Shown piece by piece: positions 1 through 7,066 of a stretch of 13,681 nt of DNA. The stretch spans positions 1 through 13,681 of the forward strand of contig PAHB01000050.1 of the NCBI GenBank assembly GCA_002704665.1. Reading direction: 5' to 3'. The position numbers were made by a program, and so were the translations under genes. The DNA is from Pseudomonadota bacterium (GTDB lineage: Bacteria; Pseudomonadota; Gammaproteobacteria; Burkholderiales; Eutrophovitaceae). The first letter of the stretch is position 1, and every line of letters starts with the position of its first letter. The notes under the pieces were generated by a model. It searched no databases and was not told where the DNA came from. It worked only from the letters and a program-made list of their open reading frames with translations.

Positions 1-1247
1 CCCTTTTTCTGTAAATCCGGACCTAAATCATCCCAGGCCTTCCCAACATTTTTTGTCGACCTGACAAACAAAGAGGTACCCACCACAAAAACCAAAACAA
101 TCACGAGCCATGGATTTAAGCTTGATGGATTAATCAAAACCCCAAAAAGAAGCATTGGTTCATGTCCAGATATAGCTGATTCAACGTGGTAAATCATTTC
201 TATTATGGATACAAAGCCCAGCAGCATAACCGCTCCCGTCGCCGCAACCACAGAATAGGAAGGGATTAATCTCCTGAGCAATTTAGCGCGCACTACCGGC
301 TCATGCTTTGCGATCAGTCCAGCGATCCCTCCTGGCGAAAACATTATAATCACCAAAAACAATAAACCGAAATACAACAACCACGCCTCAGTATAGTTCG
401 AGAGAGCTGACTGCAAAAAAGTAACTAAAACGGCACCGATTATTGGCCCCCAAAAATGTCCTATCCCCCCAATAAATGCCATGAGAACAACTCTGCCTGA
501 TTCAAGTATACCAAGTGTCTCAAATGTTACTATCTCATAGTTAATAATGTATAAGCTACCTGCAAGTCCAGCAAAAAAACCGGCTAAAGTTAAAGACATC
601 CAACGGACCCGGGTCGGGTTGTAACCAATAAATTTCGCCCTCTCAGGATTGTCCCTCACGGCGTTCGCCATCCTACCCAAAGGCGTTCTGGTAATAGCGT
701 ACATACCCGCAATACTTATTAAGCACCAGGTCATAACTAAATAATAAACTTGGATTTGGGGTCCGTAACTGATACCTAACATCGCCCCTCCCGAGGTGCG
801 ATTAGCATCGATACCCGCTTCGCCACCAAAAAAAGCGGTAAACATAAGGGCGCTGGCAGCCACCATCTCCGCTATTCCTAGAGAGATCATTGCGAAAGGC
901 GTACCTGGTCGTCGGGTGGTGACAATCCCTATAATAAAACCGAAAAACATTCCGAAAAGTCCACCAAAAATGGGTACAAATGTTATCGGAAGCCAAATTA
1001 TTCCATCCGCTATCAAATTAAGAATATGCGCTGTAAAAAATGCCCCCAATCCGTAATAGACGGCATGTCCAAAAGACAGTAAGCCAACCTGACCCAAAAG
1101 CATATTGTAAGAAAGTGCAAATATTATGGCTATACCCATTTGAGTCATTAAAGACAAAGCAAAGCTCTGGGTGAATATAAGGGGAAGCACTAAAAAAAGA
1201 GCGGCCAAAATAAACCAAACATAATTATTTTTAGTAAAGTTCATCAT
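1..1247 (-). CDS. livM: Branched-chain amino acid-type ABC transporter permease LivM, 3' end beyond the window
   Basis: One of two membrane permeases of a HAAT-family (Liv) ABC importer, which moves branched-chain amino acids or related small carboxylates inward with a periplasmic binding protein and LivG/LivF ATPases; none of those partners is in the window. I translated the minus strand by hand and found an open frame of 415 codons running off the left edge. It is strongly hydrophobic. Family features include NMLLGQVGLLSFGHA (about residues 48-62) and the cytoplasmic ATPase-contact loop around AVRDNPERAKFIGYNP (about 196-211). The usual core ends near FSPGGIAGLI (about 303-312). After it comes a tail of at least 100 residues with two more hydrophobic stretches (about 331-350 and 378-395). 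The start is the ATG at 1247, with a second ATG directly after it. It lies 7 nt downstream of the livH stop, and a GGGAG sits inside the end of livH, so the two are co-transcribed. Substrate unknown. Confidence 0.9.
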   Translation of the reverse strand, partial: MMNFTKNNYVWFILAALFLVLPLIFTQSFALSLMTQMGIAIIFALSYNMLLGQVGLLSFGHAVYYGLGAFFTAHILNLIADGIIWLPITFVPIFGGLFGMFFGFIIGIVTTRRPGTPFAMISLGIAEMVAASALMFTAFFGGEAGIDANRTSGGAMLGISYGPQIQVYYLVMTWCLISIAGMYAITRTPLGRMANAVRDNPERAKFIGYNPTRVRWMSLTLAGFFAGLAGSLYIINYEIVTFETLGILESGRVVLMAFIGGIGHFWGPIIGAVLVTFLQSALSNYTEAWLLYFGLLFLVIIMFSPGGIAGLIAKHEPVVRAKLLRRLIPSYSVVAATGAVMLLGFVSIIEMIYHVESAISGHEPMLLFGVLINPSSLNPWLVIVLVFVVGTSLFVRSTKNVGKAWDDLGPDLQKK

Positions 1248-1254
1248 ACCGTGT

Positions 1255-2202
1255 TTACGTCTCCCTATTTCCCATTAATCCGCTGGGTCGGAAAATCAAC
1301 ATCAAAACGAGTAGGAGGTAAGGTAAAACAGGAGCCAATTGAGATAGGGTGATCGTAGATAACCCATAAAAAATCGAATTTTGGGATATTTCAAAACCAA
1401 CAAACTGAAGAAAATTTATAAAAGAATAATCAAGAGCAACTGAAAAAGTTTGGATGGTTCCGATAAACAAAGATGCCACAAAAGCTCCCGGCAGCGATCC
1501 CATTCCTCCAAAAACAACAACAACGAAGATAATAGTTCCGACAGCAAATGCCATTCCCGGCTCTGTTATAAATAAATTCCCTCCTAGAACTCCTGCCAAG
1601 CCAGCTAAAGCCGCGCCTCCCGCAAAGACAAACATAAAAACTCTGGGAACATTATGTCCAAGAGCCTCCACCATATCTGGATGGGTCAGCGATGCCTGAA
1701 CTATAAGTCCCACTCGGGTCCGGGTCAGCAACAGGTATAGGACTACTAGCATCGAGACAGATATCGCCATCATAAATGCCCTGTATGCTGGATATTTGGT
1801 GGTGAAAATGGTAAATATTGTGAAGTCAAGGGAAGCTGGAACCCGGTAGTCTACCGGTGCGCGCCCCCAGATAAGGTGGACGACCTCTTCAATTACATAC
1901 GCAAGTCCGAAAGTAAACAAAAGCTCAGCAACATGTCCAAACTTATGAACAGTACGAAGTCCGTATCTCTCTACAACAGCTCCGAAAGCACCTACCAAAA
2001 TAGGGGCTAGAAACAAAGCGGGCCAGAAACCCGTAAAATATCCAACCTGATAAGCAAGATAAGCCCCCAGCATGTAAAAACTCGCGTGCGCAAAGTTCAG
2101 CACCCCCATCATACTGAAAATAAGAGTCAAGCCAGACGAGAGCATAAACAATAACAAGCCGTAGGACAGACTGTTTAGTACTGTTACAAGAAAAAACTCC
2201 AA
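1255..2202 (-). CDS. livH: Branched-chain amino acid-type ABC transporter permease LivH
   Basis: The second inner-membrane permease of the same HAAT/Liv importer, which pairs with LivM to form the channel. The 315 residues are almost all hydrophobic. The N-terminal family signature GLTLIFSMMGVLNFAHASFY lies at about residues 24-43, and the C-terminus ends with the usual LIFRPSGLMG. The length is normal for LivH (about 290-310). The start codon is TTG at 2202: the N-terminus MEFFLVTVLNSLSYG then aligns with the usual family start, and a purine-rich ribosome site (GGAAGG at 2215-2210) sits 7 nt upstream. The next ATG, at residue 20, would remove the first membrane segment. It is first in the transcript and is followed by livM after 7 nt. 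It is divergent from the acyl-CoA synthetase across a 248-nt spacer. Family assignment is secure; substrate is not visible from sequence. Confidence 0.93.
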   Translation of the reverse strand: MEFFLVTVLNSLSYGLLLFMLSSGLTLIFSMMGVLNFAHASFYMLGAYLAYQVGYFTGFWPALFLAPILVGAFGAVVERYGLRTVHKFGHVAELLFTFGLAYVIEEVVHLIWGRAPVDYRVPASLDFTIFTIFTTKYPAYRAFMMAISVSMLVVLYLLLTRTRVGLIVQASLTHPDMVEALGHNVPRVFMFVFAGGAALAGLAGVLGGNLFITEPGMAFAVGTIIFVVVVFGGMGSLPGAFVASLFIGTIQTFSVALDYSFINFLQFVGFEISQNSIFYGLSTITLSQLAPVLPYLLLVLMLIFRPSGLMGNRET

Positions 2203-2205
2203 AAA

Positions 2206-2215
2206 CTTTCCTTCC
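2206..2215 (-). promoter_or_regulatory. Ribosome binding site that supports the TTG start of livH
   Basis: On the minus strand the run GGAAGGAAAG precedes TTG with about 7 nt between GGAAGG and the start codon. It is the main reason for accepting a TTG start rather than the ATG 19 codons further in. Confidence 0.6.
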
Positions 2216-2338
2216 CCTAATTATTATTAATTGTTTAACCAGTAATTAGTATATCAAGTAAATGGTAAAAATCTAGCGGCTACTCAGAGTTTTTGCTTTA
2301 GTGTAATTTTTTGCATTAGAATTAATTTCTTGATGTGC

Positions 2339-2368
2339 TTCAAAATAATGGTTGTCTGCCATTATAAT
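2339..2368 (+). promoter_or_regulatory. Candidate sigma-70 promoter for the acyl-CoA synthetase, with an internal dyad
   Basis: A perfect TATAAT lies at 2363-2368, with a weak -35 match (TTCAAA, 2339-2344) 18 nt upstream. The expected transcript start is near 2375, giving a leader of about 75 nt before the ATG at 2451. The inverted repeat ATAATGG-N7-CCATTAT (2345-2365) fills the space between the two elements and overlaps the -10, a common place for a repressor operator. The rest of the 2203-2450 spacer is AT-rich. On the minus strand it has only a weak TATACT (2253-2248) without a convincing -35 for livH. I see no riboswitch or small gene in it. Confidence 0.4.
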
Positions 2369-2436
2369 TTGACCGAAAGAGAAAATATAAAAAGCCAAAT
2401 TCCAAAAAAAAGATTTCGAAATAGAAACTTGTAATT

Positions 2437-2441
2437 AAGGA
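2437..2441 (+). promoter_or_regulatory. Ribosome binding site of the acyl-CoA synthetase gene
   Basis: AAGGA lies 9 nt before the ATG at 2451. It selects this ATG over the in-frame ATGs at codons 5 and 6. Confidence 0.55.
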
Positions 2442-2450
2442 AATTACGAT

Positions 2451-4091
2451 ATGAATGCTCATATGATGGATGTGCCCTTATTAATTTCGTCGCTGATAAA
2501 ATTTGCTGATCGTTATCACGGCAATACAGAGATAGTCACCCGTACAGTTGAAGGACCAATTCACCGCTATACCTACTCGGAAGCCCACAGAAGGTCCAAA
2601 ACCCTAGCTAACGCTTTAGCAAATTTAGGCGTTAAAAAAGGAGATCGCATTGCAACACTAGCTTGGAACACTCACAGGCATCTGGAAATATATTACGGAG
2701 TGTCAGGCAGCGGTGTAATTTGTCATACTGTCAACCCCCGACTGTTTCTTGAGCAAATTGCCTACATTATTAATCACGCTGGCGATTGTTGCCTATTCTT
2801 TGACCTAACTTTTTCTCCGATTGTTGAAAAACTAGCACCTCTTTTGCAGCATGTTAATCACTATATACTTATGTCAGACAAATCAAATCTTCAAAAAAGC
2901 AATGTACCCAATCTGCTTTGTTACGAGGAGATATTATCGCAAGCATCGACAGAATTCGCTTGGCCTGACCTTGATGAAAAAACTGATTCTTCACTTTGCT
3001 ATACGTCGGGGACTACTGGCAACCCGAAGGGTGTCATGTACCAGCATCGAACTACAATTTTGCATAGCTATGCGGCTGCAATGCCAGATGCGCTGAACCT
3101 TTCAGCCCGAGATGTCATTCTCCCGGTGGTGCCAATGTTTCATGCTAATGCATGGGGTCTTCCCTATGCTGCTGCTTTGACCGGCGCTAAATTGGTGTTG
3201 CCGGGGGCCGGTATGGATGGCGCGAGTCTGTTTGAATTATTTGAAAAAGAAAAAGTTACTTTATCTGCAGGAGTCCCCACCATTTGGATGGGATTAGTTA
3301 GCCATCTCAAAGACAAAAATTTAAAATTCTCGACTCTCAAAAGAACTGTAATCGGTGGCTCTGCGGTTCCACCCGCTATGACAAGAAGCTTTGAGAAAGA
3401 TTACAACGTTGAGGTAATACACGCTTGGGGTATGACAGAGATGAGTCCTTTAGGAACAGTCTCTTCCCTAAAAAATAAACATCTTTCACTAGATCGGGAA
3501 GAACAATTAGCAATTAAGGACAAACAAGGTCGTGCAATTTTTGGAGTCGATTTAAAAATAGTTGACGACAATGGAGTAGAGTTGCCTTGGGATGGTAAAG
3601 CTTTCGGTGAACTGTTGGTTCGTGGCCCATGGATATTAAACAATTACTTTCGAAACGAAAAAAATGATAGCTTGCGAAAAGACTCAGATGGTCTCGACTG
3701 GTTTCCTACTGGTGATGTTGCCACGATCGATCCGGAGGGCTTCATGCAAATCACTGATAGAGCGAAAGACGTGATCAAAACTGGAGGGGAATGGATAAGC
3801 TCAATTGATCTAGAAAATACCGCGGTCTCGCATCCAGATGTTATAGAAGCAGCTGTTATTGCGGTGTACCATCCAAAATGGGATGAAAGACCTTTGCTAA
3901 TAGCTGTAAAAAAACAAGGAGCGACAGTATCAAAAAAAGAATTGATCGAGTTTTTCAAAGATAAAGTTGCCAAATGGTGGATTCCAGATGATGTGGTTTT
4001 TGTTAATGAACTACCTCATACAGCAACAGGTAAACTTCAAAAAAATAAACTTAGAGAGGAGTACGCTAATTACAAGCTCCCGATCTCTTAA
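2451..4091 (+). CDS. Fatty-acid/acyl-CoA synthetase (AMP-forming), AlkK/DmdB-like group
   Basis: ANL-superfamily ligase that joins a carboxylic acid to CoA through an acyl-AMP intermediate. At 546 residues it is the normal length. Visible motifs: the phosphate-binding loop YTSGTTGNPKG (about residue 184), the A5 motif WGMTEMSP (about 325), the ATP-ribose motif PTGDVA (about 419) followed by DRAKDVIKTGGEWIS, and the C-terminal catalytic lysine in HTATGKLQ (about K528). The beginning, MMDVPLLISSLIKFADRYHG, and the stretch THRHLEIYYGVSGSG resemble medium/long-chain acyl-CoA ligases of the AlkK type and the 3-methylmercaptopropionyl-CoA ligase DmdB, as I remember those sequences. The substrate therefore cannot be decided here. 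The ATG at 2451 has AAGGA 9 nt upstream. The gene diverges from livHM, which may deliver a substrate, and ends 8 nt from the convergent ghrA stop. Class is certain; the acid is inference. Confidence 0.92.
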   Translation: MNAHMMDVPLLISSLIKFADRYHGNTEIVTRTVEGPIHRYTYSEAHRRSKTLANALANLGVKKGDRIATLAWNTHRHLEIYYGVSGSGVICHTVNPRLFLEQIAYIINHAGDCCLFFDLTFSPIVEKLAPLLQHVNHYILMSDKSNLQKSNVPNLLCYEEILSQASTEFAWPDLDEKTDSSLCYTSGTTGNPKGVMYQHRTTILHSYAAAMPDALNLSARDVILPVVPMFHANAWGLPYAAALTGAKLVLPGAGMDGASLFELFEKEKVTLSAGVPTIWMGLVSHLKDKNLKFSTLKRTVIGGSAVPPAMTRSFEKDYNVEVIHAWGMTEMSPLGTVSSLKNKHLSLDREEQLAIKDKQGRAIFGVDLKIVDDNGVELPWDGKAFGELLVRGPWILNNYFRNEKNDSLRKDSDGLDWFPTGDVATIDPEGFMQITDRAKDVIKTGGEWISSIDLENTAVSHPDVIEAAVIAVYHPKWDERPLLIAVKKQGATVSKKELIEFFKDKVAKWWIPDDVVFVNELPHTATGKLQKNKLREEYANYKLPIS

Positions 4092-4099
4092 AATATAAT

Positions 4100-5038
4100 T
4101 CAATAACCTTGCTGCTTATCTACTAAACCAATTGGATTTTGTCCGCTATTCATAAGGTTAATGTTGCTAATAATCTGCTCAATAGCCTCCTCAACGAATG
4201 TAGGTGCTGCAATGTGAGGTGTTATAAAAATCGATTTGTTATGAAAAAATGGATGATCAGAAGGCAAGGGCTCATTTAAAAATACATCCAAAAACGCGCC
4301 TTGAATGTGCTCGCATTCTATCGCTGCTACAAGATCATTCTCGACAATTGCTTCTCCACGACCAATGTTTATAAGAAAGCTTCCTCGAGGTACTTGGCAA
4401 AGTGTTTTAGAATTAAGTATCCCCCGCGTCCATTTAGTATAAGGCAAAACATTTATTAAAATTTTTAGATTTGATAAAAATAAATTCAATTCTTCTTTAC
4501 CTGTAAAAACCTTATACTTTCTATTTATTTTTTTTGTCCTGGCCCATCCGATAACGGGAAAGCCGTTTTCTAATAGCGTATTAGCGACTTGATGGCCAAT
4601 TACTCCCACTCCCATTACTCCAACTGGCCATTTTTCGGGGGGGGAATAATCAAAAACTTTCCACATACCAGATAGTTGATTTTCCCTATATTTTTGAAAT
4701 CCTCCCTGAAAAAATAGGCAGGCGTGAAGCGCGTAGAACGACATGGGTCTCGCCATTCCGCCATCTACTATCCGCACAATTCGAACTTCATTTGGAATCC
4801 TTCCCCCCTGTAATACCGAATCAACACCTGCTCCCAAAACGAACACGGCCTCCAGATTTGGCAAAAATCTCCAAATTTTTTCCGGTGGCTTCCAAACAAT
4901 CGCGTATTTTATTTCTGGTGCTTTTTTCTGTATGGGCCATTGGAAGAAACTCAAATTTGGCAAATGACGTTCAAAAGCATTTTTCCACCGAATGTCGGAG
5001 ATATCACCCTCTCTATCGGGGACGAAAATCACAGCCAT
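4100..5038 (-). CDS. ghrA: D-2-hydroxyacid dehydrogenase, glyoxylate/hydroxypyruvate reductase A type
   Basis: Cytosolic NAD(P)H-dependent reductase of the D-isomer-specific 2-hydroxyacid dehydrogenase family; GhrA reduces glyoxylate to glycolate and hydroxypyruvate to D-glycerate. The protein has 312 residues, the same length as E. coli GhrA. The nucleotide-binding glycine motif GVGVIG is at 143-148. The catalytic triad is complete: Arg227 in NIGRGE, Glu256 in NEPLP, His275 in TPHIAA, the spacing known for GhrA. It is the last gene of the minus-strand run, 40 nt after panC, with no strong ribosome site before its ATG. An eight-base homopolymer (C8 on the coding strand, 4644-4637) encodes part of Ser-Pro-Pro near residue 133. 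The frame is intact. Because it follows panC, reduction of ketopantoate or another 2-oxoacid is an alternative role; that is speculation. Family confidence is high, substrate moderate. Confidence 0.88.
   Translation of the reverse strand: MAVIFVPDREGDISDIRWKNAFERHLPNLSFFQWPIQKKAPEIKYAIVWKPPEKIWRFLPNLEAVFVLGAGVDSVLQGGRIPNEVRIVRIVDGGMARPMSFYALHACLFFQGGFQKYRENQLSGMWKVFDYSPPEKWPVGVMGVGVIGHQVANTLLENGFPVIGWARTKKINRKYKVFTGKEELNLFLSNLKILINVLPYTKWTRGILNSKTLCQVPRGSFLINIGRGEAIVENDLVAAIECEHIQGAFLDVFLNEPLPSDHPFFHNKSIFITPHIAAPTFVEEAIEQIISNINLMNSGQNPIGLVDKQQGY
4637..4644. repeat. Homopolymer G8/C8 tract inside ghrA
   Basis: Eight consecutive G on the plus strand (C on the coding strand) within an otherwise AT-rich gene. 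The frame is open through it. A one-base change would shift the frame about 130 codons into ghrA, before the nucleotide-binding motif. Confidence 0.9.
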
Positions 5039-5078
5039 GGCTGAGTGGATTTTTGTCCCAAAAAATCTAACCGAGTAG

Positions 5079-5912
5079 TCATGGACTAGATACCTCTAAA
5101 TCATCTATTAATCGGGTTTTACCTAAAGTCGCAGCGCCAAGAATTACGAAATTCTTGTCTTTTTCGGAGGGTCGAAGCAACCCCACTTGCGTACGAACGA
5201 CCACATAATCCACCTTCCATCCATGTCTGGCAAGCAGCTCCCCTGCAGCATACTCCATTGCAACAAAATTACGATCCCCCGATTTTATCGCATCGTAGAT
5301 AATCTGCATGGCAGACCTTAACCTTGGAGCTTCTTTGAGCTCCGATTGGTTTAGACGAACGTTTCGCGAGGACAGTGCGAGTCCGCTCTGCGCTCTTACT
5401 GTCTCACCAGATAAAATGCGAATCGGTAACGCAAAATCCTTCACTAGGCCTTTTATTATAGCCAATTGCTGGTAGTCTTTTTTTCCAAACACTGCTACTT
5501 GTGGTTGAACAATATTGAAGAGCTTCATGACAACTGTGCACACTCCACGAAAGTGATCAGGCCTGAATCTGCCCTCAAGCTTTTTAGCAATCTTCGGCGG
5601 ATCAATAAAATATTGCTGTTTTTGCGGATAAATATCGTTCTCTTCAGGACAAAATACAATATCGTTGTTTGCTTTTTCTAATTTTTTAAAATCCTCTTCT
5701 AGAGTACGGGGATAATCCGTGAAGTCACCCGCTTGATTAAATTGCAATCTATTGACAAAAATCGTTGTCACCACGAAATCGCTGTTTTTTTTTGCCAAAT
5801 CTACTAGGCTCAAATGCCCCGCATGAATATTGCCCATCGTCGGTACGCAAGCTACGTTCGTGGATTTTTCTAGAAATTCTCTTAGATCTGTTACGTGTCT
5901 AATAATTTTCAT
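5079..5912 (-). CDS. panC: Pantothenate synthetase
   Basis: Condenses D-pantoate and beta-alanine with ATP to make pantothenate, the last step of vitamin B5 synthesis on the way to CoA. It has 277 residues, normal for PanC. The nucleotidyltransferase motif PTMGNIHAGH (residues 24-33) carries both histidines. Substrate-binding residues follow in FVNRLQF (Asn54, Gln57), FGKKDYQQL (Lys145, Asp146, Gln149) and GLALSSRN (177-184). The usual Asp before GLA is Ser here, and the usual Tyr after SSRN is Arg; neither is one of the core catalytic positions. The ATG at 5912 lies 23 nt after the kinase stop and has no clear Shine-Dalgarno, suggesting coupling to upstream translation. panB, which in my recollection often lies beside panC in related bacteria, is absent from the window; ghrA follows instead. 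Confidence 0.95.
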   Translation of the reverse strand: MKIIRHVTDLREFLEKSTNVACVPTMGNIHAGHLSLVDLAKKNSDFVVTTIFVNRLQFNQAGDFTDYPRTLEEDFKKLEKANNDIVFCPEENDIYPQKQQYFIDPPKIAKKLEGRFRPDHFRGVCTVVMKLFNIVQPQVAVFGKKDYQQLAIIKGLVKDFALPIRILSGETVRAQSGLALSSRNVRLNQSELKEAPRLRSAMQIIYDAIKSGDRNFVAMEYAAGELLARHGWKVDYVVVRTQVGLLRPSEKDKNFVILGAATLGKTRLIDDLEVSSP

Positions 5913-5935
5913 ATTTTAAATTCTTATGGAAACAA

Positions 5936-6574
5936 CTAACCAGCCAAACCAAAAAATTCTCGTGGGCTCCTCATCCCAAAAATACGCTCTAGCAACATAT
6001 CAAAATGCGCTGTTTTATCAACAAAATTCAAGTTGTCGCTGTTTACAATCAAAATAGGAGCAGTGTCATAGGAGTGAAAAAAATTTTGATACTCAACAAA
6101 TACCGAAGTGATATATTCTTTGGTGACATTCCTTTCGTAAACTTTGCCCCTTGTTTTGACTCGCTCAATCAACTTCGTCGGCGATGCCTGCAAGTATATT
6201 ACCAAATCCGGCACAGGCATGTTGGGCTTCAAATAGTCATAAATTTGTCTGTACAATTTCAGCTCGTCATTGCTGAGGTTTAGTCGAGCAAATATGGGGT
6301 CTTTCTCAATAAGGAAATCAGCCACTGTACCACTGTGAAAAAGGTTCATCTGCTTAACCTGATTTATTTGTTCAACGCGGCGCAAGAAAAAATTCAGCTG
6401 TACAGCTAACGCATAGCGCTCCCTATTTTTATAAAACTCTTCTAAGAACGGATTGCTATCTGGCTCCTCCAAAAGAACTTCTTTGCCCAAATGCTCACTC
6501 AAAAGTCGGGTGAGACTGGTTTTCCCCGCGCCAATTGGACCTTCAACCGCAATGTATTTAAATTCTTTTTCCAT
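5936..6574 (-). CDS. Deoxynucleoside kinase (deoxyadenosine/deoxyguanosine kinase family)
   Basis: Phosphorylates deoxynucleosides with ATP for dNTP salvage. Its 212 residues match the bacterial dNK family. The P-loop GPIGAGKT is at residues 12-19, the conserved EEP lies at about 36-38, and VADFLIEKD (84-92) occupies the place of the family's base-recognition and catalytic segment. An arginine-rich lid (ERVKTRGKVYERN, about 137-149) follows. The ATG at 6574 lies inside the end of folK: the two frames overlap by 17 nt, so this gene is probably translated by coupling, since no strong ribosome site precedes it. Base preference cannot be read safely. In betaproteobacteria this gene commonly sits between folK and the pan genes, which fits here. 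Confidence 0.9.
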   Translation of the reverse strand: MEKEFKYIAVEGPIGAGKTSLTRLLSEHLGKEVLLEEPDSNPFLEEFYKNRERYALAVQLNFFLRRVEQINQVKQMNLFHSGTVADFLIEKDPIFARLNLSNDELKLYRQIYDYLKPNMPVPDLVIYLQASPTKLIERVKTRGKVYERNVTKEYITSVFVEYQNFFHSYDTAPILIVNSDNLNFVDKTAHFDMLLERIFGMRSPREFFGLAG

Positions 6575-7061
6575 CTAACTTTTTTACTAATGTGCCGGAA
6601 ATGTCACTCAATAGACATCTGGCCAGCCCAATGCCGTTTATCTTTAAATCAAAGTCTATCTCTATTAGTGGTTCCAAAACAAATGCTCTTAGATGCATTC
6701 TTGGATGCGGTATTGTCAAACCCGAATTTGCTATTGAGAGATTCCCATACAAAAGTAAATCAAGATCTAACACTCGGGGCTTATTTTTGCCCTGTCTGAT
6801 TCGTCCTCGCTGAGTTTCAATGAGCAACAATTCCGCCAGTAGCGCGTCCGGACCTATTGTAGTTTTTATTTTAACAACCGCATTTAAGTAATTTCGCTGC
6901 TTCTTATCCCCCTCTGGACTTGTTTCGTAGAATGAGGACGACTTAATTAAACTACAGTTTTCCAATTCGGAAATCATTTTGATTGCTGTTGCTAATTCGA
7001 TTTGAGAATCTCCAACATTACTACCTAAACCAATATATACGTCCACACACACAGGACTCAT
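6558..7061 (-). CDS. folK: 2-amino-4-hydroxy-6-hydroxymethyldihydropteridine pyrophosphokinase (HPPK)
   Basis: Transfers pyrophosphate from ATP to 6-hydroxymethyl-7,8-dihydropterin in folate synthesis. It has 167 residues, the usual size. The family start VYIGLGSNVGD (8-18), the FYETSPEG segment (44-51), NYLNAVV (57-63) and the magnesium-binding signature RVLDLDLLLY (96-105, with Asp99 and Asp101) are all present, followed by IPHPRMHLRAFVL (117-129). The ATG at 7061 has a strong ribosome site (GAGGAGGG) that lies within the last codons of pcnB, and only 5 nt separate the two genes, so the pair is translationally coupled. It overlaps the next gene, the deoxynucleoside kinase, by 17 nt. Confidence 0.95.
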   Translation of the reverse strand: MSPVCVDVYIGLGSNVGDSQIELATAIKMISELENCSLIKSSSFYETSPEGDKKQRNYLNAVVKIKTTIGPDALLAELLLIETQRGRIRQGKNKPRVLDLDLLLYGNLSIANSGLTIPHPRMHLRAFVLEPLIEIDFDLKINGIGLARCLLSDISGTLVKKLDGKRI

Positions 7062-7066
7062 ACAAG

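Noticed and set aside
796..1218. Several short open frames on both strands over the livM region
   Set aside because: They are out-of-frame shadows; a continuous minus-strand frame from 1247 to the left edge encodes a normal LivM.
2203..2450. Riboswitch or small RNA in the livH/acyl-CoA synthetase spacer
   Set aside because: Apart from the single 7-nt dyad I see no layered helices, conserved core or terminator.
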